Positions 1-12,500 of a stretch of DNA of 64,000 bases are shown here, in pieces (position 1 is the first letter of the stretch; the number at the start of each line of letters is the position of its first letter). Position numbers and translations under genes: made by a program. Where the stretch lies: contig NC_135558.1 in assembly GCF_964340395.1 (NCBI RefSeq), positions 22,250,564 to 22,314,563 of the forward strand, in the 5' to 3' direction. The notes beneath the pieces are model-generated. The model saw only the letters and a program-made list of their open reading frames with translations, did not search any database and had not been told where the DNA came from. The DNA comes from Glandiceps talaboti. Lineage: Eukaryota; Hemichordata; Enteropneusta; Spengelidae.

Positions 1-719
1 GGGAACCCGGGTATGCAGTTCAATTAATGATAATGTTGTCACACACACATATACACACACAAATTGTAAATGACTAATTAGATATTGGATTAAATAATGT
101 GGTTTTTAATAACATAATTTTTGATATCATATAGGTACATTGTTTTTGTTTATGCTTTTTTTTTTGGTTAATTTGTTCGTCCATAAACATAGTAATCAAT
201 AAACGTTTCAGTTACGTTTTATATATCACAAACAAATCTTACTTTACTCTCCTGTTGGATATAAGCACATAACAGACAACAATGTCCCTTTACATTGCCA
301 ATACTGATTCATGTCTGGTAGTTATTTCCAAGGACCTGCTCAAATTATCACATGTAAACAAAGTCAAATCCCCTTGTGAGATCTACAGGGTAGAGGGCAT
401 TAGTCTAAACACAAATGTTTGCTTCTTAACTAATTTGACGATATGAGAAGCCCAAAATAGTTTTTAAAATTGTCCAGTAAGGGTCTCTCTTGTGGATTTA
501 TTGAACGGTATTTATTTTTGTCCAGGGAGACATTGTTAGTGGACGATATATATTTAGTATTGCATACAGAGATGATATTTGTCTTGATCACAAGATATGA
601 ATTGTGTTGACAGCATCCAAAAAACATTGTGTGTGTTACAAATGAATCTTTCTATTCACGGCATCAAACATTTTTGGAAGCAAAACCCAAATATTCACTG
701 GCATCTCATTAGCATCATC
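1..719. other. No gene recognised
   Basis: AT-rich DNA with a short CA-rich tract near 41-62. Short open frames have no recognisable product. This lies downstream of the KLHL20 3' end; two TTTATT hexamers (~496-516) would read AATAAA on the minus strand, but I would not assign them. Confidence 0.5.
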
Positions 720-1351
720 AGGTGTATATATTGCAGTGGGCTGTGTATCATGTGGTGTTTATATTACAGTGGGCTGTGTATCATGTGATGTGTATATTAC
801 AGTGGGCTGTGTATCATGTGGTGTGTATATTACAGTGGGCTGTGTATCATGTGGTGTTTATATTGCAGTGGGCTGTGTATCATGTGATGTGTATATTACA
901 GTGGGCTGTGTATCATGTGATGTGTATATTACAGTGGGCTGTGTATCATGTGATGTGTATATTACAGTGGGCTGTGTATCATGTGATGTGTATATTACAG
1001 TGGGTTGTGTATCATGTGATGTGTATATTACAGTGGGTTGTGTATCATGTGATGTGTATATTACAGTGGGTTGTGTATCATGTGGTGTGTATATTACAGT
1101 GGGCTGTGTATCATGTGATGTGTATATTACAGTGGGCTGTGTATCATGTGGTGTGTATATTACAGTGGGTTGTGTATCATGTGGTGTGTATATTACAGTG
1201 GGCTGTGTATCATGTGGTGTGTATTTTACAGTGGGCTGTGTATCATGTGATGTGTATATTACAGTGGGCTGTGTATCATGTGATGTGTATATTACAGTGG
1301 GCTGTGTATCATGTGATGTGTATATTACAGTGGGCTGTGTATCATGTGTCT
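720..1351. repeat. 33-bp minisatellite, about 19 copies
   Basis: The unit contains ATTACAGTGGGCTGTGTATC followed by ATGTGATGTGT. Copies differ by a few substitutions (GTGAT/GTGGT, GGGC/GGGT). Because 33 is a multiple of 3 and the unit lacks stops, long repetitive open frames appear on both strands; these are not genes. Confidence 0.95.
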
Positions 1352-2330
1352 GGTGGAATGAGTTTGAGTGAAATAGCTGGATGACGGAAACTCGAGGCAA
1401 GACTTCGGCCAAAATTTGGGATCACTTCCAAAAGTCTTTGACCATGCAAATAGAAATTTTCATTATAACTGCGAACTCAAAGTCCATGAACATTTAGTCT
1501 CACACATTGTGTATTGTTTATGTACTGCTTTGCTATTCATGACTCTTGCTTGTCACAGTATGCTGTTGAAAGACAATATTAGAAGAGCTAACAGATTTGA
1601 ATCATATTCTATTACATTCATGGATGCACAAAGTCATTGTTTTACAGTTTGTAAGACAAACAACTAATGACATGCCAAAGTCATTGTTTTACAGTTTGTA
1701 AGAGTTTGATGAGTTTGCCCAATTTGCCATATTCTGGTTTATATCTACCTAGTTACATTTGATTGCCTCAAGAGGGCGCCCTGATGAGGAAAATAAGGGT
1801 TGGTAGTGGATACTAATTGTTTAAAGCAGTCAACATACTTAATATGTATATGAAAAATACTTTGTTATAGTTCACAGCTTACATAATCTGAAACAGAAAC
1901 AATACAACTATTTGCACTGGTTGAGAATAACATCATTTATGTCAAACTCTGAAACATGACTGTTTTTTTCAAAGGCAAAGTACTCTGTTATCATGGCCCT
2001 GAGCTGCTTCTGAACAGCACACCTAGTGGCCAATGTATACAACTTTTTGTTTTCTGATAACGGAGCATGTGGCATATTCTGCTACTTGCCTTACAGCATT
2101 CAGAATGTGTCATACAATCATTATCAGCAATATATATTATTATGCCTATATGGTTTTTATGAAAAGAATTTTTTTTTTTTTTGCTATCATTTAAGCTCTC
2201 TAATGAATTAATGATGTCATCACTTTGGTTACATACATCACTATGAGTCGAGTGTCAAAGTTATGATGTCACCACACAAACTGTTGATGTCATGATAAAT
2301 GTGTTTTTAAATTGAAATGATGACATCACC
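1352..2330. other. No gene recognised; short direct repeats
   Basis: Intergenic sequence. The phrase AAAGTCATTGTTTTACAGTT occurs twice (1630 and 1678). From about 2210 on, TGATGTCATCA-like phrases begin and grade into the next repeat. Confidence 0.5.
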
Positions 2331-2331
2331 A

Positions 2332-2724
2332 TACATTGTGTACATGTCACTGTCAATGATGACATCACCATACACAGTGTAAATGTCATTCTCAATGATC
2401 ACATCACCATACATAGTGTACATGTCATTCTCAATGATGACATCACCATATAGAGTGTACATGTCATTCTCAATGATGACATCACCTTATATAGTGTACA
2501 TGTCATTCTCAATGATGACATCACCATACATAGTGTACGTGTCATTCTCAATGACATCACCATACATAGTGTACATGTCATTCTCAATGATGACATCACC
2601 ATACATAGTGTACGTGTCATTCTCAATGACATCACCATACATAGTGTACATGTCATTCTCAATGACATCACCATACATAGTGTACATGTCATTCTCAATG
2701 ACATCAAAATGCATAGTGTTCATG
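2332..2724. repeat. 36/39-bp minisatellite rich in TGATGACATCA, about 10 copies
   Basis: Units carry TGTCATTCTCAATGATGACA then TCACCATACATAGTGTACA. Full units are 39 bp; a 3-bp deletion (TGATGACAT to TGACAT) makes the 36-bp variant, and the two types alternate in part of the array. The array is just downstream of the KLHL20 stop and may fall in its 3' UTR. Confidence 0.93.
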
Positions 2725-3039
2725 TCATTCCCAATGACTGCAATTCTAGATGGTTCATATACATGTATACTGCTTACTGCTAAGAAAACATTTCTATGAA
2801 TCCTTCCATTCTGTTGCATCCTGGTACATCACATAAATTGCTGATGTCATCACAATTCCACTTGTCCGTTTAATTATCTTGATATCATGACATTTCAACA
2901 AAAACTACTGATGTCATACAGTGCTTCACAAGGTGTTCTGTATAACAGACTTTAAACAAAGTTTAGTCACATGGACAACTAACATCACAAGTACCCTTTT
3001 CAAAACTGATTTCAAAAGAGAAATTGGGGGATGTCATTA

Positions 3040-3172
3040 CATGTCTCAAGTGTTCCATTTTTGTGACGTCATCACATCTCTAGTGTTAAATTTTGGTAAC
3101 GTCATCACATCTCAAGTCTTCCACTTTTGTGATGTCATCACATCTCAAGTGTTCCACTTTTGCACTGTCACT
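3040..3172. repeat. Short tandem repeat of TGAYGTCATCACATCTC units
   Basis: Three clear copies of a ~38-bp unit (GACGTCATCACATCT, AACGTCATCACATCT, GATGTCATCACATCT, each followed by a CTAGTGTT- or CAAGTSTT-like phrase and TTTTG), plus decayed flanking copies. It abuts the KLHL20 stop codon and is related in motif to the array at 2332-2724. Confidence 0.8.
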
Positions 3173-3188
3173 GTGTAAACTGCTCATG

Positions 3189-6100
3189 TCACCATAAATG
3201 TGGTTCACAATGGGGTAACCTGACAACACCAACTCCTCCCCCTAATCTTCTATAATTCATTCCTCCATACATCTTCCAGCAGTTCGAGTCTGAATCATAA
3301 ACTTCTACAGTCTTTAAGTAAGTTGTTCCATCAAAACCGCCAACAGCCATCAGCTGGCCATTCACAACAGCAAGACCAACCTGAAAAGATATTATTTATT
3401 TAGTTTCAAACTAACAACCGATATGATCTTTCTAATCAACTTGTTCAGTAGATGAATCCCCTAATCGCTATGCCTCCTTAAAATAAAGTTGATTCCACAA
3501 CTTGATGTGAGTTTTATGGTGACACGTTGCGTAAGATCTATATTTTCATTGAAACAAGTGTATACGCTTACATATACAGAATAAAACTTATTACAAAGCA
3601 AATCAGCTAGCGTGGACACAGTGCAACACGAGATCATTAACATATGCACAAACTGAGATTGTTGCTTGTTTTGTTTTTTTAATTTACAAACACCAAATAA
3701 ATTGTCATTTTCTTAACAACATATAAATTCATATCAAGAGCTGCATCAGTTGCTATGATTACACAAAATAAAACTTAGAATACCTGTATTTCAATATAAA
3801 ACAAGATACACACTGCCATATGCATTTTAAAGGTACATGGTTCAAACCTCAGGTTCTCTTGTTAAAGACGTGAGGATCAGATAAGATCACCTGTTGTTTA
3901 GGACTAATTTTATCTCTAGTTTTGCCAGAAAACTGTTATGTGTTATCGACATAGGCCTTGTTTATTTATTTAAATATTTATTTATTTATTTTCTGCATCC
4001 CTTTTATATCAGGGGCTCACTAAAAACATTAGGAGCAGCATTTACATATAACCAAATACATACAAAAAAAATTAAATATCATGTTAAAATAGCAACTAAT
4101 AACTTCAAAGAAACAATAAGAGAGAAAGAAAGAGATAAAAATTACAATTCTCCATCAGGTTAAACATGTTTTCCTATGTTCCATTGCACTAATTAGAAAT
4201 CGCTGGATAAATTTGTCAATTTTTTGACTTAATAAAATGTTATAATTTTTTGTACTGTCTCCTATAAAGAGGCTTAACAGTTCTTTGCCTTGTATAAAAT
4301 CTTGATATAGGTTTGTCTCTGTATGGTTAAGTAAAAGATCTTTTGTGTTCTTCATTAAGATGTGACGATAGGTAGAAAGGCTTTCACACGAAAAGGGAAA
4401 GTGTTCAAGTGTTTCATCTTCTTGCCCACAGCAGGGACAGGAGCAATCAAAGTTACAGTTTTCCCACTTTCTCTTTTCATATGAGAGTCCTAATGTATAG
4501 GATCTTGCTTTAAATTTTAATTGTGGCCCTTTGTATTCATTTACTGATTTAAGATACGGTTCCATTTCTAAAGATGTTTTGAACCTACGGTAGTGAATGA
4601 GACTAGACTTTTTTTCCATATCTTCTTTCCATTTAGATTCATCATACTTGAAAATTATTTGCTTGATTTTATTGTCTGAGAGATTTTTTATTTCTTCTCT
4701 ATGTGTTTTGAGATTTGTTAAGACGTTATTTATAGATTTAGGCCAATCCCAGCACAGGTTTATCGTGTTCATTTCAGAGTCTTGACTAATTGCAGTGAGT
4801 TTGTTGAATACAATCTTGGTCCAGCGTGTTTCTGGAAGATTACATAGTCTTTTTAAATATTTCAGTTTCAACACATTAAATTTACTTATCATTGTGGTCC
4901 AACCTAGGTCACCAAGTACTGCCTCATTTGCAGTGTAACGAGTTGCCTTTAAAATGAATTTCCCCACAGACCTTTGCATCTTTTCTAAACATTCCATGTC
5001 AGTTCGACTAAGTATTTTTATTTAGTATTTCACCTGCATATTCCAATACTGGACGCACTATGTGATTCCATAGAGATGAGCCAAAATTGACCCTGTTGAT
5101 GTTACCATGGTTACCAAGGGTACTTTTCATGATAGGGAATAAGCTGTCAAAATTCTGTGGTAAGACATCCTGATATGGGATTGTTGTGGTAAGACATCCT
5201 GATATGGGATTGTTGTGGTAAGATATCCTGATATGGGATTGTAGTGATAAGATATCCTGATATGGGATTGTTGTGGTAAGATATCCTGATATGGGATTGT
5301 TGTGGTAAGATATCCTGATATGGGATTATTGTGGTAAGATATCCTGATATGGGATTGTTGTGATAAGATATCCTGATATGGGATTGTTGTGATAAGATAT
5401 CCTGATATGGGATTGTTGTGGTAAGATATCCTGATATGGGATTGTTGTGGTAAGATATCCTGATATGGGATTGTTGTGGTAAGATATCCTGATATGGGAA
5501 TGTTGTGGTAAGATATCCTGATATGGGATTGTTGTGGTAAGATATCCTGATATGGGATTGTTGTGGTAAGATATCCTGATATGGGATTGTTGTGGTAAGA
5601 TATCCTGATATGGGATTGTTGTGGTAAGATATCCTGATATGGGAATGTTGTGGTAAGATACCCTGATATGGGATTGTTGTGGTAAGACATCCTGATATGG
5701 GATTGTTGTGGTAAGATATCCTGATATGGGATTGTTGTGGTAAGATATCCTGATATGGGATTGTTGTGGTAAGATATCCTGATATGGGATTGTTGTGGTA
5801 AGATATCCTGATATGGGAATGTTGTGGTAAGATATCCTGATATGGGATTGTTGTGATAAGAAATGTAATCCTTATATCTCCAGTACATGTATTATATGAC
5901 ATGTAAAAAACCTGAGAACATAAAACTACCGTGATAACAATGGCTCTTTATAAATTAAATGGCTACTGATAAAACATCCATGCGTACTGACCCCACTCCT
6001 TCTAGAATTCATTGCTACTACAGGTTGCCATGTGTTGGTTGCTGGGTTATAGCGCTCTGCACTGCTAAGTTCTGTTTGGTCATCCCTTCCACCCACTGCA

Positions 6101-6430
6101 TAGATCATATCATTAAACACAGCACAGCCTAGGTGTTTTCGCCTTGTACCCATTGGTGCCACTGGTGTCCATCGATTTGTCCTTGGGTCATATCTCTCAA
6201 CTGGAAGTAAAGAAAAAACAGAGACTGAAATATCAGATAATTCTTGATGACTTATTCTCACTACTTGCAATAGTACTTTACCTCATGTTAGACGGTCAAA
6301 ATAGAACAAGAACATTTATATAACATAATGTTTTGTGTGTCTGTGTGTGTTTGTGTGTGTGTGTGTGCATGTATATTTTCAAAAATAAGAGAAAAGATAG
6401 TATCCCACGTGTGTATGTATGTGTGTGTGT

Positions 6431-6462
<32 letters not shown>

Positions 6463-6464
6463 CT

Positions 6465-6518
<54 letters not shown>

Positions 6519-9500
6519 ATGTATATTTTCAAAAATAAGAGAAAAGATAGTATCCCACCTAAATCTTGATGTTTATAAGGTACAGATAAAAATCATCACT
6601 ACACAAATACTACATTCCCCTTGCACGGAAAGACACAAATACATATTATTATTAAATAAACTATGTATATAGTGGTGATGGACCACCTGATGTCTGACAT
6701 ACCTACAGCAACACTGCCATGGCAACACCTACCATAGTTGTCTTGTACTTAGTAATGAAATTTGACACCTTACCTGTATTTAGTGGTGATGACCCATCTG
6801 ATCCACCAACAGCATAAAGGTAGCCCCCTAATACTGCCACAGCAACACCTAGTCTTCTTGTACTCATTGGTGCTATTTTACCCCATTTATTACCCTGTGG
6901 TTCATATCTGAAAAAAAGAAAATATACACACTGATGATTAAAACTCTTGTTGTTATAGAAACCAATTGATATTGATAATCTAACGTGATAGCTATGGCTG
7001 TTTACATGTCTAGTAAAGTCTGATATGACTGGCTTGTCTTTGAGTGCTTACCTCTACAGACAATCAGTCTGTCTAGACATTTCACTCAAAGTCCTTGGTT
7101 CCATATAGGTTAATATTACAGATCCAAAACAGTTCATCCAATCTCACAGCCAGTGGGGGTTAGTTTCAGTCAAGCTCACATACATGTTTTTAGTCAGCTT
7201 ATCTCGTTGTTGAGGGCGTCCTCTCACACAGCTCTTTTTAGCTAAAACTTACCTTTCAACAATGTTAAGACATGACACTCTGTCCTGCTTACATATATAT
7301 CCATCTAAAACTTACCTTTCAACAATGTTCAGACATGACACTCCATCCTGTCCACCTACTGCATACATATAGCCATCTAAGACTGCGACTCCCACACTGG
7401 TTCTACATGTACTAGTAGGTGCAACATCACTACTCCATTGATTTGTCTGTGGATCATACCTGTCAAACAAAATGGAAATTATAAATGATCCTTTCAGTTA
7501 TAATGAGGTTATTGGTTTCTGAGCCTTTTCAGTTATCGAATCATTTTAGTACTAGGAGTTTCCTTCTGTATTTGTTCAGACTGTCCAACTGAATCTTATC
7601 TACTGAGTCTTAAAATGCATCTCATCTACTGAGTCTTAAAATACATCTTATCTACTGAGTCTTAAAATACATCTTATCAACTGAGTCTTAAAATCATCTT
7701 ATCTACTGAGTCTTAAAATGCATCTTATTTACTGAGTCTTAAAATGCAACTTATCTACTGAGTCTTAAAATCATCTTATCTACTGAGTCTTAAAATGCAA
7801 CTTATCTACTGAGTCTTAAAATGCATCTCATCTACTGAGTCTTAAAATGCAACTTATCTACTGAGTCTTAAAATCATCTTATCTACTGAGTCTTAAAATG
7901 CAACTTATCTACTGAGTCTTAAAATGCATCTTATCTACTGAGTCTTAAAATGCAACTTATCTACTGAGTCTTAAAATCATCTTATCTACTGAGTCTTAAA
8001 ATCATCTCATCTACTGAGTCTTAAAATGCAACTTATCTACTGAGTCTTAAAATCATCTTATCTACTGAGTCTTAAAATCATCTCATCTACTGAGTCTTAA
8101 AATGCAACTTATCTACTGAGTCTTAAAATCATCTTATCTACTGAGTCTTAAAATCATCTTATCTACTGAGTCTTAAAATCATCTCATCTACTGAGTCTTA
8201 AAATCATCTTATCTACTGAGTCTTAAAATCATCTTATCTACTGAGTCTTAAAATGCATCTTATCTACTGAGTCTTAAAATGCAACTTATCTACTGAGTCT
8301 TAAAATCATCTTATCTACTGAGTCTTAAAATCATCTCATCTACTGAGTCTTAAAATGCAACTTATCTACTGAGTCTTAAAATCATCTTATCTACTGAGTC
8401 TTAAAATCATCTCATCTACTGAGTCTTAAAATGCAACTTATCTACTGAGTCTTAAAATCATCTTATCTACTGAGTCTTAAAATCATCTTATCTACTGAGT
8501 CTTAAAATCATCTCATCTACTGAGTCTTAAAATCATCTTATCTACTGAGTCTTAAAATCATCTTATCTACTGAGTCTTAAAATCATCTTATCTACTGAGT
8601 CTTAAAATCATCTTATCTACTGAGTCTTAAAATGCATCTTATCTACTGAGTCTTAAAATGCAACTTATCTACTGAGTCTTAAAATGCAACTTATCTACTG
8701 AGTCTTAAAATCATCTTATCTACTGAGTCTTAAAATCATCTTATCTACTGAGTCTTAAAATCATCTCATCTACTGAGTCTTAAAATCATCTTATCTACTG
8801 AGTCTTAAAATCATCTTATCTACTGAGTCTTAAAATGCATCTTATCTACTGAGTCTTAAAATGCAACTTATCTACTGAGTCTTAAAATCATCTCATCTAC
8901 TGAGTCTTAAAATCATCTTATCAACTGAGTCTTAAAATCATCTTATCTACTGAGTCTTAAAATCATCTTATCTACTGAGTCTTAAAATCATCTTATCTAC
9001 TGAGTCTTAAAGAAAATCTTATCACTTTTATTCATGTAAATGTTGTAACTTAAGTTCATCTTCTATCTATTCCTACTAGATGTATTCACACAAAGTCATG
9101 TAGTGTGCACTAAGTCTTTAATTTTTTTGTTATAACACCATCTTGTCAATATTTAGCAGTGCTTTTCCTTAGTACTAATGAAGACAATGTCAACACAATG
9201 ATACACCTATGTCCTTAGTAATTAATAGCTGACAATCACATCAGAACTAGTAGATATCACCTCATGCTGCTATTTACTATATAATACATGTTACAATCAC
9301 TACAATCATTTCCACCATATAGTCAAAGGGGGTACAATTAGCACAAAAACCGGTGCTTACCCCTGACAGCAAGTCTAATGGTATTGGCGAGTTAATATAA
9401 ATGTGATGACATTATCATGCCCTCCCCACATGAAGGCCATACTATTTAAGATTAATGAAATTGAAGTAAACAATTACAACTGCCTGTCAGTGTGTGATAG

Positions 9501-12500
9501 ATTACTACTGGCATGCACTGTCCATTCTTTCCCAACAGGCAGTTTGCTAGATTTTTGGTGAAATTTGTATGTTAAAGATACAGAGGTGCTTGACAGTAGT
9601 ATGCTTTCTAAAGACAATATGACATACCATGAGTACACACACAACAACAACAACAACAACAACTCCTTGTGATGCAATGAACTTTTGGTATTTCCCTCTC
9701 CCTTACTATGTAGAGACTTATATTAACTCATAAGAACATTACACAATGGGAGAATATATTGTTCATGCTTACAAGAATCAATAGGACACTACAATATGGT
9801 TACCAACTACCATCAATTTATAGACATATTATTCCACCAGTTCGGAGGGAGAGAGGGAGACATTAATGCTGAATAATTAAATCATTGTGTCATCAAGGTC
9901 TGACTGAAATATCACATCATTTCCAATTTACCGTAACGGTTCCAAAGTAACAAATATATACTGTCCCACATTACACAATTTTGTCAGTTTGACCCACAAT
10001 AGATATTTGTCATAAGGGAGTACTCTATTGTGCAAGTTTGTCGGTTTGGGGTTGTCAGTGGCTGAGTGGTTAAACCACTTGCCTCTTACCACTGTGGTCG
10101 GGATTCGAACCCATTCAGGGTTTGAATAAATTTACCACACTGTAAGTAAGAAGAGTGTCGTTCAGTTTGACTCTACTAAACAGCACAGGTTTTCCCCGTG
10201 TACTCCGGTTTCCTCCTGCATTAACACTGAACCCATGAGGGATGGCCCTCACTGGACTCCGGTTTCCTCCTGCATTAACACTGAACCCATGAGGGATGGC
10301 CCTCACTGGACTCTGGTTTCCTCCTCAGTGCATTAACACTGAACCCATGAGGGTTTTTGACATTCAGACTTGTAACATATACAGATCATTAACAGGTAAA
10401 AGTATTAATCCATCTCCAAAGATTTGATTAAAAGGTGTGTGAATTCACTATGTTTAATGAAATCTTGGATAAAAACAGATAAAATGTGTTGGTTTCAATC
10501 ACTTTCACTTCGGCCAAATAAAAGAAAATAGCATGTTTGCGATAACCTGACTGACCCTGGTTTAATCCGCCGACCCTAAACACTTTTTATATGCAAAAAG
10601 ATAAAATTGTGATAATTTACTTCTATTTCCCTGTAGATTTCCTTGCCAAAGAATCTTTGGTTATTTTTTTTTAAACATCACATTCTAGAGAGAAACGATG
10701 TCATTTCAGCCTCTGTGTGTACCTTGGGGGGGAATACATGGTATAGGTTACTTGGTTATTCATAGAGCATTACTGCATTCCTTGATGTCTGAACAATATG
10801 AAAAACATTCCTGATTTACAGTTCTACAGAATACCAAGGAACAAAGCTCTTAAGAAATGGAACTATGAGGTGACGATACCCCCAATTTGAGCAAGGGTGC
10901 TGTACATGTATTCTCAACTTCCTGTTTGCAATCTACAAAGACCTATTGTCTTCATTTACTTCTTTTACACCTCATCAACTGTTATGAAAGTATTGTGATT
11001 AATGAGTATCTTGTCTTTGGGTCAGAGTAATTCAAATCAAATCCTGAATTACCTGTTTTCTGAAGTCATGTTATAGGAAACAAACTTTTTTTTTATTCTT
11101 TGCCTTATCAGTATGGAGATTATATCAATCAGAACTTATGGGGAAGTGATGTATGGGCCTTGCTCGGTAAATTCCATGTAACAAAGAATTCAAAATCGGA
11201 ACAGTTGCGGGGCAAAGTGCTAGATCTAGCACTTCGCCATTTTTTGACAAAGTGCTAGATCTAGCACTTTAGCGAAAAGTGGCGAAGTGCTAGATCTAGC
11301 ACTTCAACAAAGAGTGGCAAAGTGCTAGGTCGTCGGTAAATATGTCATGTTATACCGGTAATGGACATGTTATTACTCTCAGTGTAAAATGTTACTTCCC
11401 GTGTTAACGACCTTAGAGTTTGATTTTCCGTATGTTTTGCCAATGCACAAACAAGTTTCTACTTCGTAATTTTCAGTAACGTTCAGTTTTGTATTTTTTC
11501 GATGTTCTATGCGGCGAAAACTACAGCACGTGGTCGTTTCCCTTCCACGTTTCGTAATCCTTACAACGGCTTGACACCACTACCAACAACCGCAGACCGC
11601 CATTTTGACAGCTGTCACGTCAAATAACGCACTCCCATATACAGTCGAAACTACGAACATTTTGTTCGGCGTGCGTCACAGACTTCAACTATAGCACGTA
11701 GTCATTTCGTCGGAACCACGTTTCGTACTCCGTAGTTGACAACGGCGTGACACCACACAGTCGAAACTTCGAAGATTTCAGGAAGTAGAAACATTTAGTT
11801 CGGCGTGTGTCACAGACTTCATACTGCAGATTTAATGGCAGTGACATTTGTAACATTGCATGACAAAGGTATAATATAAAGGAAAACTGAATTTCTTGGT
11901 GTGTGTGTGGGGGGGGGGGGTTAGTGTGTCTAGATGCGAGAGCGAAGATTTTTCTTGATCGTTGAACACGAAAATAAAGTCTGGGTGTAAGTTTATATCA
12001 TGTTCACTATATTTCTATTGAATAGATTCACTTCTTTCAGTATTATCAGATCGTTTATAGATGACAAAAAATATTGCTATCGAAAACGTAAGTGCGAAAA
12101 CATATTCGTGTGAACAATTTTAATTTCAGCCCTTCATTGCTGTAAATATTTTGATAGAAATCTATAAATAACCCGTCACTACTGTTTTGTAAATTCCATG
12201 TACTTGGTACTGCCAACTTCTTTATTGAAAACAACGACAATAAATAATCCATGACTTCGCCAGATCTCAAGTAAACCATCACATTACTGTTTACTGATTT
12301 TTTTTGCATTCCTAGACAATCACCAACTTCAATATCGTCCCTTATGTAATTCCGGGTCGCTCAGAAATTATACTCCAATGTGGGATAAAGATTTCAGTGA
12401 TTTTCAAATTTATTTCAAGACGTTATGATTGATATATCTTTCCCGCTCTAAAATAGACATGGTATAAGAAATACTCAGTGGCTAGTCCTTGTTTACAGAG

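Noticed and set aside
722-1412. Long repetitive open frames on both strands (220, 211 and 184 codons)
   Set aside because: They are translations of the 33-bp minisatellite; 33 is a multiple of 3 so a stop-free unit stays open. No start context or homology.
5127-5902. Two ~250-codon minus-strand frames with a 29-residue repeat
   Set aside because: Produced by the 29-bp minisatellite in a KLHL20 intron.
7585-9010. CRISPR array (regular repeats with short variable parts)
   Set aside because: The units are directly abutting with no unique spacers, in an intron of an animal gene. The same applies to the other arrays.
10053-10125. Functional tRNA gene
   Set aside because: Boxes A and B are present but the acceptor stem does not close and the sequence continues into a repetitive SINE body.
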